Source: Mycolicibacter icosiumassiliensis (GTDB lineage: Bacteria > Actinomycetota > Actinomycetes > Mycobacteriales > Mycobacteriaceae). From it: a stretch of 64,000 nucleotides of DNA. Where the stretch lies: contig NZ_LT546166.1 in NCBI RefSeq assembly GCF_900078685.2, positions 2,405,673 to 2,469,672 of the forward strand, read 5' to 3'. Of the stretch, positions 18,064-26,556 are shown piece after piece; positions within the stretch are counted from its first letter, which is position 1; the number at the start of each line of letters is the position of its first letter. The notes beneath the pieces are model-generated. The model ran no database searches. It saw nothing but the letters and a program-made list of their open reading frames with translations, and was not told the origin of the DNA. The position numbers were made by a program, and so were the translations under genes.

Positions 18064-18089
18064 CGGATCTCCTTGTCGGCGATCGGTCG

Positions 18090-18740
18090 TCAGCAGGTGC
18101 CGGAATGAATCTTGGTCAGCAGCGCAGGGTCGGGCAGCCCGGTGGCGTCGGGACGCAGACCGGCCAGCGCCGCCTCAATGTCATCGCTGTGGGACAGGTT
18201 GACGAAGTCGCTGCCGACCGCCAGATCCACCGAATCGTCGGCGCGGTCATCGCGGAACAGTTCCGTGCACGGCGCCACCAACCACAGTGCTGCCGCGGCG
18301 GCTTGGCCCGCCGGGCCGAAGCGGATCTGGCCCTGGCAGTCCATCCGGTCGTTGGTGTAGATCGGGTCGTTGGCGGCGGTCGGCTGCGGGAAGCCGTCGT
18401 CGCGCAGCGCATCGGCGACATCGGCGGCCTGTCCGGCCCGGCCGCTGGCATTGAGGACGCGGGCCTTGACGTCGGCCAACTTGGCCGGAGTGGTGCTGAT
18501 CATCGCGGCGCGCGGTACCTGGGTGCCCAGCCGTGGCCGGCCCGGCTCGCTCGGTGCCGGCGGGGCATTGCACACCGCGACTTCATGGACATCGACCGGC
18601 CGGGTGAGCGCCACCGCCCATGCCACGGCGGTCAGCAATGCCAGGGCGGCCAAGGCGTAGGCGGCCGGTCTGTTGTTGCGTCGCCGGAACGGCCGACCGT
18701 GCTTGTCGAACTCGGTACCGGTAGTGATTTGCGCGACCAC
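18090..18740 (-). CDS. cei: Cei-like envelope integrity protein (LytR_C domain)
   Basis: This 216-residue protein has a short cytoplasmic N-terminus, one transmembrane helix (about 26-46, AAYALAALALLTAVAWAVAL) and an extracytoplasmic LytR_C-type domain (VKARVLNASGRAGQAADVADAL). Conserved Cys residues are seen (MDCQGQ, APCTELF, final GTC). The M. tuberculosis orthologue Rv2700 is needed for cell-envelope integrity. The start is GTG at 18740, and the sequence from MVAQITTG matches the family. A CRP-type box lies upstream in the divergent region. Confidence 0.88.
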   Translation of the reverse strand: MVAQITTGTEFDKHGRPFRRRNNRPAAYALAALALLTAVAWAVALTRPVDVHEVAVCNAPPAPSEPGRPRLGTQVPRAAMISTTPAKLADVKARVLNASGRAGQAADVADALRDDGFPQPTAANDPIYTNDRMDCQGQIRFGPAGQAAAAALWLVAPCTELFRDDRADDSVDLAVGSDFVNLSHSDDIEAALAGLRPDATGLPDPALLTKIHSGTC

Positions 18741-18793
18741 GTACGCACTCTAGAGGGCGCTCGCCGGAACGATCACCGTGGTCAGGAACATAA

Positions 18794-18809
18794 TGTGACG
18801 TAAATCACA
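18794..18809. promoter_or_regulatory. CRP-family binding site between cei and the DUF4193 gene
   Basis: TGTGACGTAAATCACA is an exact match to the CRP/Rv3676 consensus TGTGA-N6-TCACA. It lies in the 171-bp divergent intergenic region, 54 bp from the cei start and about 100 bp from the DUF4193 start, so it could control either gene or both. Confidence 0.75.
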
Positions 18810-18911
18810 CTTGATCTGACCGCGATCTGGGCACGAATCATTTGGTGGATGCGTTCGACGCTGGTACAAAGCTCGCGCAGGCTTTCGAGGGGACTTGAGG
18901 GGATGAAGACC

Positions 18912-19214
18912 ATGGCTACCGATTACGACGCCCCGCGGCGCACCGAGACCGACGACGTTTCCGAGGATTCGTTGGAGGAACTCAAGGCGCGGCGTAACGA
19001 GGCGCAGTCCGCTGTGGTCGACGTCGACGAGTCCGAATCGGCCGAGTCGTTCGAGCTGCCTGGCGCCGACCTGTCCGGTGAAGAGCTGTCGGTGCGTGTC
19101 ATTCCGAAGCAGGCCGACGAGTTCACCTGCTCGAGCTGTTTCCTGGTGCAGCACCGCAGCCGTCTGGCCAGTGAGAAGAACGGTGTGATGATCTGCACCG
19201 ACTGCGCGGCCTGA
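18912..19214 (+). CDS. DUF4193 protein
   Basis: This 100-residue protein is very conserved in mycobacteria (MATDYDAPRRTETDDVSEDS start). It has a disordered acidic N-terminal half and a C-terminal zinc-ribbon-like half (FTCSSCFLVQHRSRLA, MICTDCAA). The function is unknown; the M. tuberculosis orthologue is Rv2699c. ATG 18912 gives the family N-terminus with GGGG 9 bases upstream; an in-frame ATG at 18903 overlaps the ribosome site. Confidence 0.88.
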   Translation: MATDYDAPRRTETDDVSEDSLEELKARRNEAQSAVVDVDESESAESFELPGADLSGEELSVRVIPKQADEFTCSSCFLVQHRSRLASEKNGVMICTDCAA

Positions 19215-19239
19215 CCGGGCCCGTCCCGCTCAATCCTGC

Positions 19240-19725
19240 TCAGCCCTTCAGGGCTGCCAGCACCCGTTGCGGATTGCGGCAGCTGACCAGCCAGTACGGC
19301 GTCGGGTCGTCGGGATCATCCAGGACGACCAAGATCATGGGCCCTACCCAGCCGCGGTGGACGACATATGCCGCCGGATCGAGCTGGCGGCCCAGCGCTG
19401 CGGACTTGGCCGACTGCGGGACCTCGGCGCAGCGTGCGATAGCCGTTGCGGGCAGGTGTGCGTCGCCGGCCCACAGCTGTGTTTCTCCGCCGTTGTCGAT
19501 GACTCGTACCTTGATGCGTCCCAGCCACAGCAGTGCGCCGACGTTGATGGCGAAGAACACCGCAAACGGCAGCCAGCCGGGCAGCGTACGCAGGCCCAGG
19601 CGGACTTCGTAGGCCATCAGGCCGTTACCCAAGAACCCCAGTGGCCACCACCACCACGGCACCCACAGCTGTTCGCTGTAGCGCACAGTTTGCGATGCCC
19701 GATGGTTCAGGCGCGATCCCGACAT
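19240..19725 (-). CDS. DUF3093 membrane protein
   Basis: This 161-residue protein begins with [27 protein letters not shown] and has a second helix [20 protein letters not shown] soluble domain ([29 protein letters not shown]) ends in [16 protein letters not shown]. This is the DUF3093 pattern; no function is known. It is divergent from dut with only 25 bp between starts, so the promoters overlap. It corresponds to Rv2698. Confidence 0.85.
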   Translation of the reverse strand: MSGSRLNHRASQTVRYSEQLWVPWWWWPLGFLGNGLMAYEVRLGLRTLPGWLPFAVFFAINVGALLWLGRIKVRVIDNGGETQLWAGDAHLPATAIARCAEVPQSAKSAALGRQLDPAAYVVHRGWVGPMILVVLDDPDDPTPYWLVSCRNPQRVLAALKG

Positions 19726-19750
19726 CCGGCTAAGAGTAGTCTTGCGCCTC

Positions 19751-20215
19751 GTGTCACCCAGTCTTGCGGTTGTTCGCCTGGATCCGGATCTTCCACTGCC
19801 GAGCCGTGCTCATGCCGGCGACGCCGGCGTCGATCTCTACAGCGCGATCGATGTCGAATTGGGTCCAGGTCAGCGTGCACTGGTACCCACCGGGATCGCG
19901 GTGGCAATTCCCTTCGGCATGGTCGGCCTTATCCACCCCCGGTCGGGTTTGGCTGCGCGGGTGGGTCTTTCGATTGTCAACAGTCCCGGAACCGTCGACG
20001 CGGGCTATCGTGGTGAGATAAAGGTCTCATTGATCAACCTGGACCCGGCGACGCCGATCGAGATCCACCGCGGCGACCGGATCGCCCAGTTGCTAGTGCA
20101 GCGGGTCGAGCTTCCGGAACTGGTCGAGGTGGCCTCATTCGACGAGGCCGGGCTGGAACCAACGACCCGTGGTTCCGGTGGACACGGGTCCTCGGGTGGG
20201 CACGCGAGCTTGTGA
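19751..20215 (+). CDS. dut: dUTP diphosphatase
   Basis: Dut hydrolyses dUTP to dUMP, keeping uracil out of DNA and feeding dTMP synthesis. The 154-residue length equals M. tuberculosis Dut. The five trimeric dUTPase motifs are present: [39 protein letters not shown] and the C-terminal arm [18 protein letters not shown] 19751 is chosen because the upstream TTG adds three unconserved residues. Confidence 0.96.
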   Translation: MSPSLAVVRLDPDLPLPSRAHAGDAGVDLYSAIDVELGPGQRALVPTGIAVAIPFGMVGLIHPRSGLAARVGLSIVNSPGTVDAGYRGEIKVSLINLDPATPIEIHRGDRIAQLLVQRVELPELVEVASFDEAGLEPTTRGSGGHGSSGGHASL

Positions 20216-20270
20216 TGGCTCACGACCACCAACTGCGAAGACCACGAAGTGACGAAGATGGGCGGCTGTG

Positions 20271-21083
20271 ATGGCATTCGGTAGGGGTAAAGGCAAAGGC
20301 GAGGCCGACGAGCCAACGAGCGCCGGGCCGGAAGTCCACGGAGAAGCGGATGGGCGCGTATCCGATGCGGAGGAGCTCGACGGCCCCTTCGACATCGAAG
20401 ACTTCGACGACCCCGCGGCTGCGACGACGGCCCGACTCGACCTGGGTTCGGTGCTGGTGCCGATGCCGGCGGGCGCTCAGGTCCAGGTCGAACTGAGCGA
20501 GGCGGGTGTTCCCAGTGCGGTGTGGCTGGTGACACCCAACGGCCGGTTCAACATCGCCGCCTACGCGGCGCCCAAGTCGGCGGGTCTGTGGCGTGAGGTG
20601 GCCGGTGAGCTGGCCGAGGCGTTGCGCAGGGACAACGCCATGGTCAGCATCGTCGACGGTCCGTGGGGCCGGGAGGTGCTCGGTTCGGCGACCGGCGCAG
20701 TCCGGTTCATCGGTGTCGACGGCTACCGCTGGATGGTGCGCTGCGTGATCAACGGTCGGCCCGAGACCATAGATGTGCTCGCCCAGCAGGCGCGAGAGGC
20801 GCTGGCGGACACGGTAGTCCGGCGCGGCGACACTCCGCTGCCGGTGCGCACCCCGTTGCCGGTGCGCCTGCCCGAGCCGATGGCCGAGCAGTTGCGGGCT
20901 GCCGCGGCGCAACAGGCCGCGGCGCAGCAGGCGGCGGCCGAACAGGCCGCAACCCAGCAGGCGGTCGCGCTGCAACAGGCCGCCATGTTCGGTGGTGGCG
21001 GTGACATACCCCCCGCGCCGGCCGCACGCCGCAGCGTGGAGGGATCCGCGATGCAGCAGCTGCGCACTATCACCGGCGGTTAG
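20271..21083 (+). CDS. DUF3710 protein
   Basis: This 270-residue protein has an acidic N-terminus, a conserved DUF3710 core (LDLGSVLVPMPAGAQVQVEL, VSIVDGPWGREVL, DGYRWMVRCVINGRPE) and a C-terminal Ala/Gln-rich run of AAQQ-type repeats (about residues 205-240). The function is unknown. It corresponds to Rv2696c, 55 bases after dut. Its stop codon is embedded in the first copy of a tandem repeat element. Confidence 0.85.
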   Translation: MAFGRGKGKGEADEPTSAGPEVHGEADGRVSDAEELDGPFDIEDFDDPAAATTARLDLGSVLVPMPAGAQVQVELSEAGVPSAVWLVTPNGRFNIAAYAAPKSAGLWREVAGELAEALRRDNAMVSIVDGPWGREVLGSATGAVRFIGVDGYRWMVRCVINGRPETIDVLAQQAREALADTVVRRGDTPLPVRTPLPVRLPEPMAEQLRAAAAQQAAAQQAAAEQAATQQAVALQQAAMFGGGGDIPPAPAARRSVEGSAMQQLRTITGG

Positions 21084-21237
21084 CAAGGCTCGACGCAGGA
21101 GAGCCGAAGCTGGACCGCCGAATCAGACCCGGCGGTTAGCAAGGGCCGAAGCTGGACCGCCGATCAGACCCGGCGGTTAGCAAGGCTCGACGCAGGAGAG
21201 GCGAAGCTGGACCGCCGAATCAGACCCGGCGGTTAGC
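21073..21237. repeat. tandem stop-codon-associated interspersed repeat (locus 1)
   Basis: CCGGCGGTTAGC occurs at 21073, 21129, 21170 and 21226, so three units (56, 41 and 56 bp) lie in tandem. The middle unit lacks about 15 bases. Each unit carries the core GAGAGCCGAAGCTGGACC or a one-base variant. The first boundary contains the TAG stop of the DUF3710 gene. The last unit encodes the final residues and TGA of the convergent hydrolase. A related unit occurs at 50,906. Confidence 0.8.
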
Positions 21238-21942
21238 TGGCTCGACGGCCGCAATCGTCAGCGCTTCCACGCAGGCGGTGCCCAACGCGGTCGGATCTGC
21301 TCCGATCTGATCCAGGGTGACGGTGCACAGTGCCGCCCGCGGGACCGTGGCGGCCCATTCGGAAGCGATCTGCAACGGATGAACCGCGTCGTCGACCGCC
21401 GCGGTCACGCCCATCGGCACGGTCAGCGCCGCCAGCTCGGCAGGTGTTGGCGCGACAAAGGCCGCGGCCTCCTCCAGCGCGTCGGGCAGTTGTGGCCACT
21501 GCGCGGTCCACGAGCGAGTCAACTCGTCGCCGAGCCACGTCGGGCTCGATGCCCGCATCTGGGCCACCACCGCCGCCAGGCCGTCGTTGCGTAACTGCCC
21601 GGCGCTGTAGCGCGCGGCATGAGCTGCCGGGGCGTCATCGGGCGAGCCGGTCCATGCGGGCAGCGCAGCCAGCACCCCGACCACTCGCTCGGGATGGCGC
21701 AGTGCCCACGCGGTGGCCACCGCCGCACCGATCGACACTCCACCGACGAGGATCGGGCCGGACCGGACGGCCGCTGAATCCAGCGCCTCCAGATAGCCCT
21801 CGATGAGGCGGCCGGGCTGCGGGCGATGAGTGACCAATTCGGCACCCACCTGCTGCAACGGACGGAAGAACGCCCGGCGGATGTAGTCGTCGTCGGATCC
21901 GGTCCCCGGCAGCAGGACGGCCGTCACGCCGCGCAGAACCAT
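21220..21942 (-). CDS. alpha/beta hydrolase
   Basis: This 240-residue alpha/beta hydrolase fold protein has oxyanion region LLPGTGSDDDY, nucleophile elbow VGGVSIGAAVA and a likely acid Asp or His in DDAVHPLQ. The substrate is unknown. It corresponds to Rv2695. Its last codons (NRRV and the TGA) come from the adjacent repeat, so the original C-terminus may have been changed by repeat insertion. Confidence 0.75.
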   Translation of the reverse strand: MVLRGVTAVLLPGTGSDDDYIRRAFFRPLQQVGAELVTHRPQPGRLIEGYLEALDSAAVRSGPILVGGVSIGAAVATAWALRHPERVVGVLAALPAWTGSPDDAPAAHAARYSAGQLRNDGLAAVVAQMRASSPTWLGDELTRSWTAQWPQLPDALEEAAAFVAPTPAELAALTVPMGVTAAVDDAVHPLQIASEWAATVPRAALCTVTLDQIGADPTALGTACVEALTIAAVEPANRRV

Positions 21943-22053
21943 GCCACCTCTTGATCGTGTTGGGTGTTGTCAGCCACCCCGTAGGCAGGTCATGTGGCAT
22001 TAGGTATTCAACAGGTCTACCGTAGCGTGCGCACACGATTGAGGGAGAGAGCA

Positions 22054-22425
22054 ATGGCTGCTCCGGAAGGGTACCTGCGCCGGCTGACTCGGCGATTGAC
22101 GGAAGACCCCGAGCTGCGTGACGTCGAAGAGTTGTCCGATGAGGCGCTCAGTACCGGCGCGCAGCGCGCGATCGACTGCCAACGCGGCCAAGAGGTCACC
22201 ATGGTCGGGGTACTGCGCAGCGTCGAAGCCAACGCCAAGGGCTGCGTCGGCGGCGTCCGCGCCGAGCTGTTCGACGGCACCGACACGGTGACGCTGGTAT
22301 GGCTGGGGCAGCGACGCATCCCCGGAATCGACTCCGGTCGCACCCTGCGGGTGCATGGCCGGCTCGGCAAACTCGAAAGCGGCTGCAAGGCCATCTACAA
22401 CCCCCACTACGAAATCCAGCAGTGA
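22054..22425 (+). CDS. OB-fold nucleic-acid-binding protein
   Basis: This 123-residue protein has a conserved helical N-terminus (EGYLRRLTRRLTEDPEL) and an OB-fold: VTMVGVLRSVEANAKGCVGGVRAELFDGTDTVTLVWLGQRRIPGIDSG. It is related to RecG-type wedge/OB domains. Binding of single-stranded nucleic acid is inferred, not shown. ATG 22054 follows GAGGGAGAGA. It corresponds to Rv2694c and is 28 bases before the DUF3159 gene. Confidence 0.85.
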   Translation: MAAPEGYLRRLTRRLTEDPELRDVEELSDEALSTGAQRAIDCQRGQEVTMVGVLRSVEANAKGCVGGVRAELFDGTDTVTLVWLGQRRIPGIDSGRTLRVHGRLGKLESGCKAIYNPHYEIQQ

Positions 22426-22453
22426 TCGCGCCTCCCTTCGGGTCGGTGCAGCG

Positions 22454-23128
22454 ATGAGCGAGGAATACAGCGCCGAGGGCGCCCAGGGGCCGCAGCGCCT
22501 CCTGGAGCAGATCGGCGGAGTGGCCGGAGTGATCTACTCCTCGTTGCCGATCGTGGTGTTCGTGCCCGCCTCCAATCTCTTCGGATTGCGCGTCGCCGTC
22601 CTATCGGCGTTGGGCGTGGCCGCGGCGGTGCTGGTGTGGCGCCTGATCCGCAAGCAATCCAGTCAACCGGCCATCTCCGGCTTCTTCGGGGTCGCCGTCT
22701 GCGCCCTGATCGCCTATCTGATGGGTGACTCCAAGGGCTACTTCCTGCTCGGAATTTGGACGTCGCTGGTGTGGGCGGTTGTCTTCGCCGCATCAATGGT
22801 GATCCGCCGTCCGGTGGTCGGCTACATCTGGTCGTGGGCCAGCGGCCAGCCCCAGACCTGGCGTGAGCTGCGGTCGGCGATCTACGCCTACGACCTCGCG
22901 ACACTGACCTGGACGCTGGTATTCGGCTCCCGCTTCGTGGTGCAGCGAATGCTGTACAACGCCGACCAGACCGGCTGGCTCGGCGTGGCACGCATCGCCA
23001 TGGGCTGGCCGTTGACCGCGGTGGCGGCGGTGGTCACCTACCTGGCGGTCAAATACGTGCAGCGCGCATTGGACGAGCGGCCTGCCGCGGGCGAGACCGA
23101 GCGTGAACCGCGGTCAGTGGGCCGGTAG
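22454..23128 (+). CDS. DUF3159 membrane protein
   Basis: This 224-residue protein has five or six transmembrane helices (for example GVAGVIYSSLPIVVFVPASNLFG, LRVAVLSALGVAAAVLVWRLI, GFFGVAVCALIAYLMG, LLGIWTSLVWAVVFAASMV). DUF3159 has no known function. ATG 22454 gives the family start (MSEEYS). The end overlaps ceoC on the other strand by 15 bases. It corresponds to Rv2693c. Confidence 0.85.
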   Translation: MSEEYSAEGAQGPQRLLEQIGGVAGVIYSSLPIVVFVPASNLFGLRVAVLSALGVAAAVLVWRLIRKQSSQPAISGFFGVAVCALIAYLMGDSKGYFLLGIWTSLVWAVVFAASMVIRRPVVGYIWSWASGQPQTWRELRSAIYAYDLATLTWTLVFGSRFVVQRMLYNADQTGWLGVARIAMGWPLTAVAAVVTYLAVKYVQRALDERPAAGETEREPRSVGR

Positions 23129-23776
23129 CAGCAGCGCGCGCAGTTCGGTCTCGACGCCGCTGGATGCCACGAACAACAGCTCGTCGCCGCCCTCGAGCGG
23201 CTCGTCGTCCTGGGGCACGATAACCCGGGTCCCGCGCAAGATCGTCACCAGCGCGGCGTCGCGCGGCAGTGCCAGCTTGCGCACCGGCCTGCCGCCCCAC
23301 GGGGTGTCGTCGGGCAGTGTGATCTCCAGCAGGTTGGCCTGGCCCTTGCGGAACTCCATGAGCCGCACCAGGTCTCCGACCGCGACGGCCTCCTCCACCA
23401 GCGAGGCCAGCATGCGCGGCGTGGACACCGCGACGTCCACACCCCAGGCGTCGGTGAACAGCCATTCGTTGCGGGGATCGTTGACCCGGGCCACCACCCG
23501 CGGTACCGCGAATTCGGTCTTGGCGAGCAAGGACAGCACCACGTTGGCCTTGTCGTCGCCGGTCGCGGCGATCACCACGTCGAAGGACTCCAGGTGCACC
23601 GCCTCCAACAGGCTCAGCTCGCAGGCATCCCCCAGATGCCACTGCGCATCGGCAATGTCCTCGGTGTCGACATGCTCGGGGTTGCGCTCGATCAGGGTCA
23701 CCTGGTGATCGCTGTCGAGCAGCTCGCGCGCAATCGATCGTCCGACCGCGCCGGCGCCGGCTATCACTACTTTCAT
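23114..23776 (-). CDS. ceoC: Trk potassium system NAD-binding protein CeoC
   Basis: This 220-residue cytoplasmic RCK protein of the Trk potassium uptake system has an N-terminal Rossmann domain (VVIAGAGAVGRSIARELL, VIAATGDDKANVVLSLLA) and a C-terminal RCK-C domain (EITLPDDTPWGGRPVRKLALPRD). Its start overlaps the ceoB stop by four bases (ATGA), so the two are translationally coupled and probably form a mixed ring. Confidence 0.92.
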   Translation of the reverse strand: MKVVIAGAGAVGRSIARELLDSDHQVTLIERNPEHVDTEDIADAQWHLGDACELSLLEAVHLESFDVVIAATGDDKANVVLSLLAKTEFAVPRVVARVNDPRNEWLFTDAWGVDVAVSTPRMLASLVEEAVAVGDLVRLMEFRKGQANLLEITLPDDTPWGGRPVRKLALPRDAALVTILRGTRVIVPQDDEPLEGGDELLFVASSGVETELRALLLPAH

Positions 23777-24444
23777 TTGTCCAGGTCTTCGCTGGGCGGC
23801 AGGGCGGCGATGGCGATCGCTTCGGCGACCCGGCCGGACACCGCCACGATGTACACCTGGTCGCTGGCCTGAATCACCGTCTTGGGCTCGGGCAGGATGC
23901 CGGTCCCGAACCGGATCAAGAACGCCACCCGGGCATTGGTGGCGGCCTCCAGGTCGGTGACGGGGCGACCGATCCAGTCCTCGTGCAGGACGACCTCGGC
24001 GACGGCGACGGTGCCGGTGGGGTCACGCCACTTGGTGGTCTCGCTTTCCCGGGTCAGCGCGTCGAGCAGCCGATCGGTGGTCCAGGGCACGGTGGCGATG
24101 GTCGGGATGCCCAGGCGCTCGTAGACCGCGGCCCGCTTGGCGTCGTAGATACGGGCGACCACCCGCGAGACGCCGAACGTCTCCCGGGCCAGCCGCGCCG
24201 CGATGATGTTCGAGTTGTCACCCGAGGACACCGCGGCGAACGCAGCGGCTTCCTCAATGCCCGCTCGCAGCAGTACATCGCGGTCGAAGCCCATGCCGAG
24301 CACTCGCTCGCCGTTGAACTCCGGGCTGAGCCGGTTGAACGCGGTGCTGTCCCGGTCGATGATGGCGACCTCGTGGCCGATCCGGGACAGCCCGTCGGCG
24401 AGCGAGGCTCCCACCCGGCCGCAACCCATCACAACTACCCGCAC
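23773..24444 (-). CDS. ceoB: Trk potassium system NAD-binding protein CeoB
   Basis: This 223-residue RCK protein begins with MRVVVMGCGRVGASLADGLS. It has the acidic dinucleotide-binding residue in VAIIDRD, SSGDNSNIIAARLA and a C-terminal RCK-C domain. With CeoC it gates Trk-type K+ transport in response to nucleotides. GTG 24444 is the start. The divergent APC permease next door fits an ion or solute homeostasis neighbourhood. Confidence 0.92.
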   Translation of the reverse strand: MRVVVMGCGRVGASLADGLSRIGHEVAIIDRDSTAFNRLSPEFNGERVLGMGFDRDVLLRAGIEEAAAFAAVSSGDNSNIIAARLARETFGVSRVVARIYDAKRAAVYERLGIPTIATVPWTTDRLLDALTRESETTKWRDPTGTVAVAEVVLHEDWIGRPVTDLEAATNARVAFLIRFGTGILPEPKTVIQASDQVYIVAVSGRVAEAIAIAALPPSEDLDK

Positions 24445-24558
24445 GTGCTGTGTCCTTTCAGGCCCTCTGGGCCGACTTTCGGCTGGTTATCGACTGCAGT
24501 AGTGCCTGTATTCGGTGAACGCTACCGCCAGTGCCCGCCTGGCTTACCCTTGGCTCTC

Positions 24559-26556
24559 GTGTCGAAGATTTCCACCGCTGCGCGGCGCCTGGTTCTGGGC
24601 CAGCCCTTCCGTAGCGATCGGCTAAGCCACACGCTGCTGCCCAAGCGCATCGCCCTGCCAGTATTCGCCTCCGACGCGCTGTCCTCGGTGGCCTACGGAC
24701 CCGAAGAAGTCTTTCTGGTGTTGTCGGTGGCGGGCCTGGCCGCCTATCGGATGACGCTGTGGGTCGGCCTGGCTGTCGCTTTCGTATTCATCACCGTGGT
24801 GGCCTCTTACCGCCAGAATGTGCACGCCTACCCTTCCGGCGGCGGTGACTACGAGGTGGTCACCACCAACCTGGGTGCTACCGCGGGCCTGACCGTGGCC
24901 AGCGCGTTGATGGTGGATTACGTTCTGACGGTTGCGGTCTCGATTTCATCGGGGATCGCCAACATCGGCTCGGCGATACCGTTCATCGCCGAACACAAGG
25001 TCGCGTTCGCGGTCGGGACCGTGATCGTCGTGGCGGCGGCCAATCTGCGGGGCATCCGAGAATCGGGCACCGCGTTCGCCATCCCGACGTATGCGTTCAT
25101 GGTCGGGGTCTTCGCCATGCTGGGGTGGGGGCTGTTCCAGATCTTCGTGCTGGGCAATCCCTTGCAGGCCGATTCGGCGGAGTTCAAGATCCACTCCACC
25201 CAGGGCGAGATGGTCGGGGTGGCCCTGGTGTTCCTGGTGGCGAAATCGTTTTCGTCCGGATGTGCCGCACTGACCGGGGTGGAGGCGATCAGTAACGGCG
25301 TGCCGGCCTTCCGCAAACCGAAGTCGCGCAATGCAGCCACCACGCTGCTGATGCTGGGTGTGATCGCGGTGACACTGATGATGGGCATCATCGTGTTGGC
25401 CCGCGAAACCGGGGTGAAGATCGCCGCGCGCCCGCACGAACAGCTGATCGGGGCGCCGGTGGACTACGAGCAGAAGACCCTGCTGGCTCAGCTGGCCGAG
25501 ACGGTGTTCCGGGGCTTTCCGCCCGGTCTGTGGATCATCGCCGGAGTCACGGCGCTGATTCTGGCGCTGGCCGCCAACACCGCGTTCAACGGTTTCCCGG
25601 TGCTGGGTTCGATCTTGGCGCAAGACCGCTACCTGCCGCGCCAGCTGCACACCCGCGGCGACCGGCTGGCGTTCTCCAACGGCATCGTGTTCCTCGCGGT
25701 GGTGGCCATCGCTTTCATCGTGGCGTTCGGGGCGGAGGTGACTGCGCTGATCCAGCTCTACATCGTCGGGGTGTTCGTCTCCTTCACGTTGAGTCAGATC
25801 GGCATGGTGCGGCACTGGAACCGGTTGCTGCGCAACGAAACCGACCGTGCGGCACGGGTCAAGATGATGCGTTCGAGGGTGGTCAACACCATTGGATTCG
25901 TCGCTACCGGAGTGGTGTTGATCGTGGTGATCGCCACCAAGTTCGTAGCCGGCGCGTGGATCGCGATCGTCGCGATGTCGGTGCTGTTCGCCGTGATGAA
26001 AATGATCCGCCGGCACTACGACACCGTCAGTCAGGAGTTGGCCGAGCAGTCGGCCGCGCTGGATGACCACGCGGTGCTGCCCAGCCGCAACCACGCGCTG
26101 GTCCTGGTGTCCAAGCTGCATCTGCCGACCCGCCGCGCCCTGGCCTACGCCCGGGCGACGCGCCCGGACGCCCTGGAGGCGATCACGGTCAATGTCGACG
26201 ACACCGAAACCCGCGCCCTGGTGCGCGAATGGGAAGATAGCGAGATCACCGTCCCCCTCAAGGTGATTGCATCGCCGTACCGCGAGGTCACCCGGCCGGT
26301 GCTCGACTACGTCAAACGCATCAGCAAGGAGTCGCCGCGCACCGTGGTGACCGTCTACATCCCCGAATACGTGGTGGGCCACTGGTGGGAGCAGTTGCTC
26401 CACAACCAGAGTGCGCTGCGGCTCAAGACCCGGCTGTTGTTCATGCCGCAGGTCATGGTCACCTCGGTGCCCTGGCAGCTGAACTCCTCGGAGCGGCGCA
26501 AAGTCTTGGAGCCGCACCACGCGCCCGGCGACACCCGGAGAGGTTTCTTAGAGTGA
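24559..26556 (+). CDS. APC-family permease with cytoplasmic domain
   Basis: This 665-residue protein has 12 transmembrane helices (about residues 30-465), with the N-terminal motif PVFASDALSSVAYGPEEVFLVLS, and a cytoplasmic C-terminal domain of about 190 residues (VLVSKLHLPTRRALAYARAT, VTVNVDD). This layout fits KimA/Rv2690c-like permeases; K+ or amino-acid transport is inferred from similarity and from the adjacent Trk genes. GTG 24559 was chosen because upstream sequence is ceoB promoter and antisense of ceoB. Confidence 0.85.
   Translation: MSKISTAARRLVLGQPFRSDRLSHTLLPKRIALPVFASDALSSVAYGPEEVFLVLSVAGLAAYRMTLWVGLAVAFVFITVVASYRQNVHAYPSGGGDYEVVTTNLGATAGLTVASALMVDYVLTVAVSISSGIANIGSAIPFIAEHKVAFAVGTVIVVAAANLRGIRESGTAFAIPTYAFMVGVFAMLGWGLFQIFVLGNPLQADSAEFKIHSTQGEMVGVALVFLVAKSFSSGCAALTGVEAISNGVPAFRKPKSRNAATTLLMLGVIAVTLMMGIIVLARETGVKIAARPHEQLIGAPVDYEQKTLLAQLAETVFRGFPPGLWIIAGVTALILALAANTAFNGFPVLGSILAQDRYLPRQLHTRGDRLAFSNGIVFLAVVAIAFIVAFGAEVTALIQLYIVGVFVSFTLSQIGMVRHWNRLLRNETDRAARVKMMRSRVVNTIGFVATGVVLIVVIATKFVAGAWIAIVAMSVLFAVMKMIRRHYDTVSQELAEQSAALDDHAVLPSRNHALVLVSKLHLPTRRALAYARATRPDALEAITVNVDDTETRALVREWEDSEITVPLKVIASPYREVTRPVLDYVKRISKESPRTVVTVYIPEYVVGHWWEQLLHNQSALRLKTRLLFMPQVMVTSVPWQLNSSERRKVLEPHHAPGDTRRGFLE

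Noticed and set aside
21073..21237. Considered as a CRISPR array
   Set aside because: Only three units of unequal length in direct tandem, no spacers and no cas genes.
23983..24558. 192-codon N-terminal extension of the APC permease
   Set aside because: It is antisense to ceoB and unlike any permease; the GTG at 24559 fits the family start.
24946..26520. 524-residue open frame antisense to the APC permease
   Set aside because: Its His/Arg/Asp-rich composition is the usual mirror of a membrane protein gene; no start signal.
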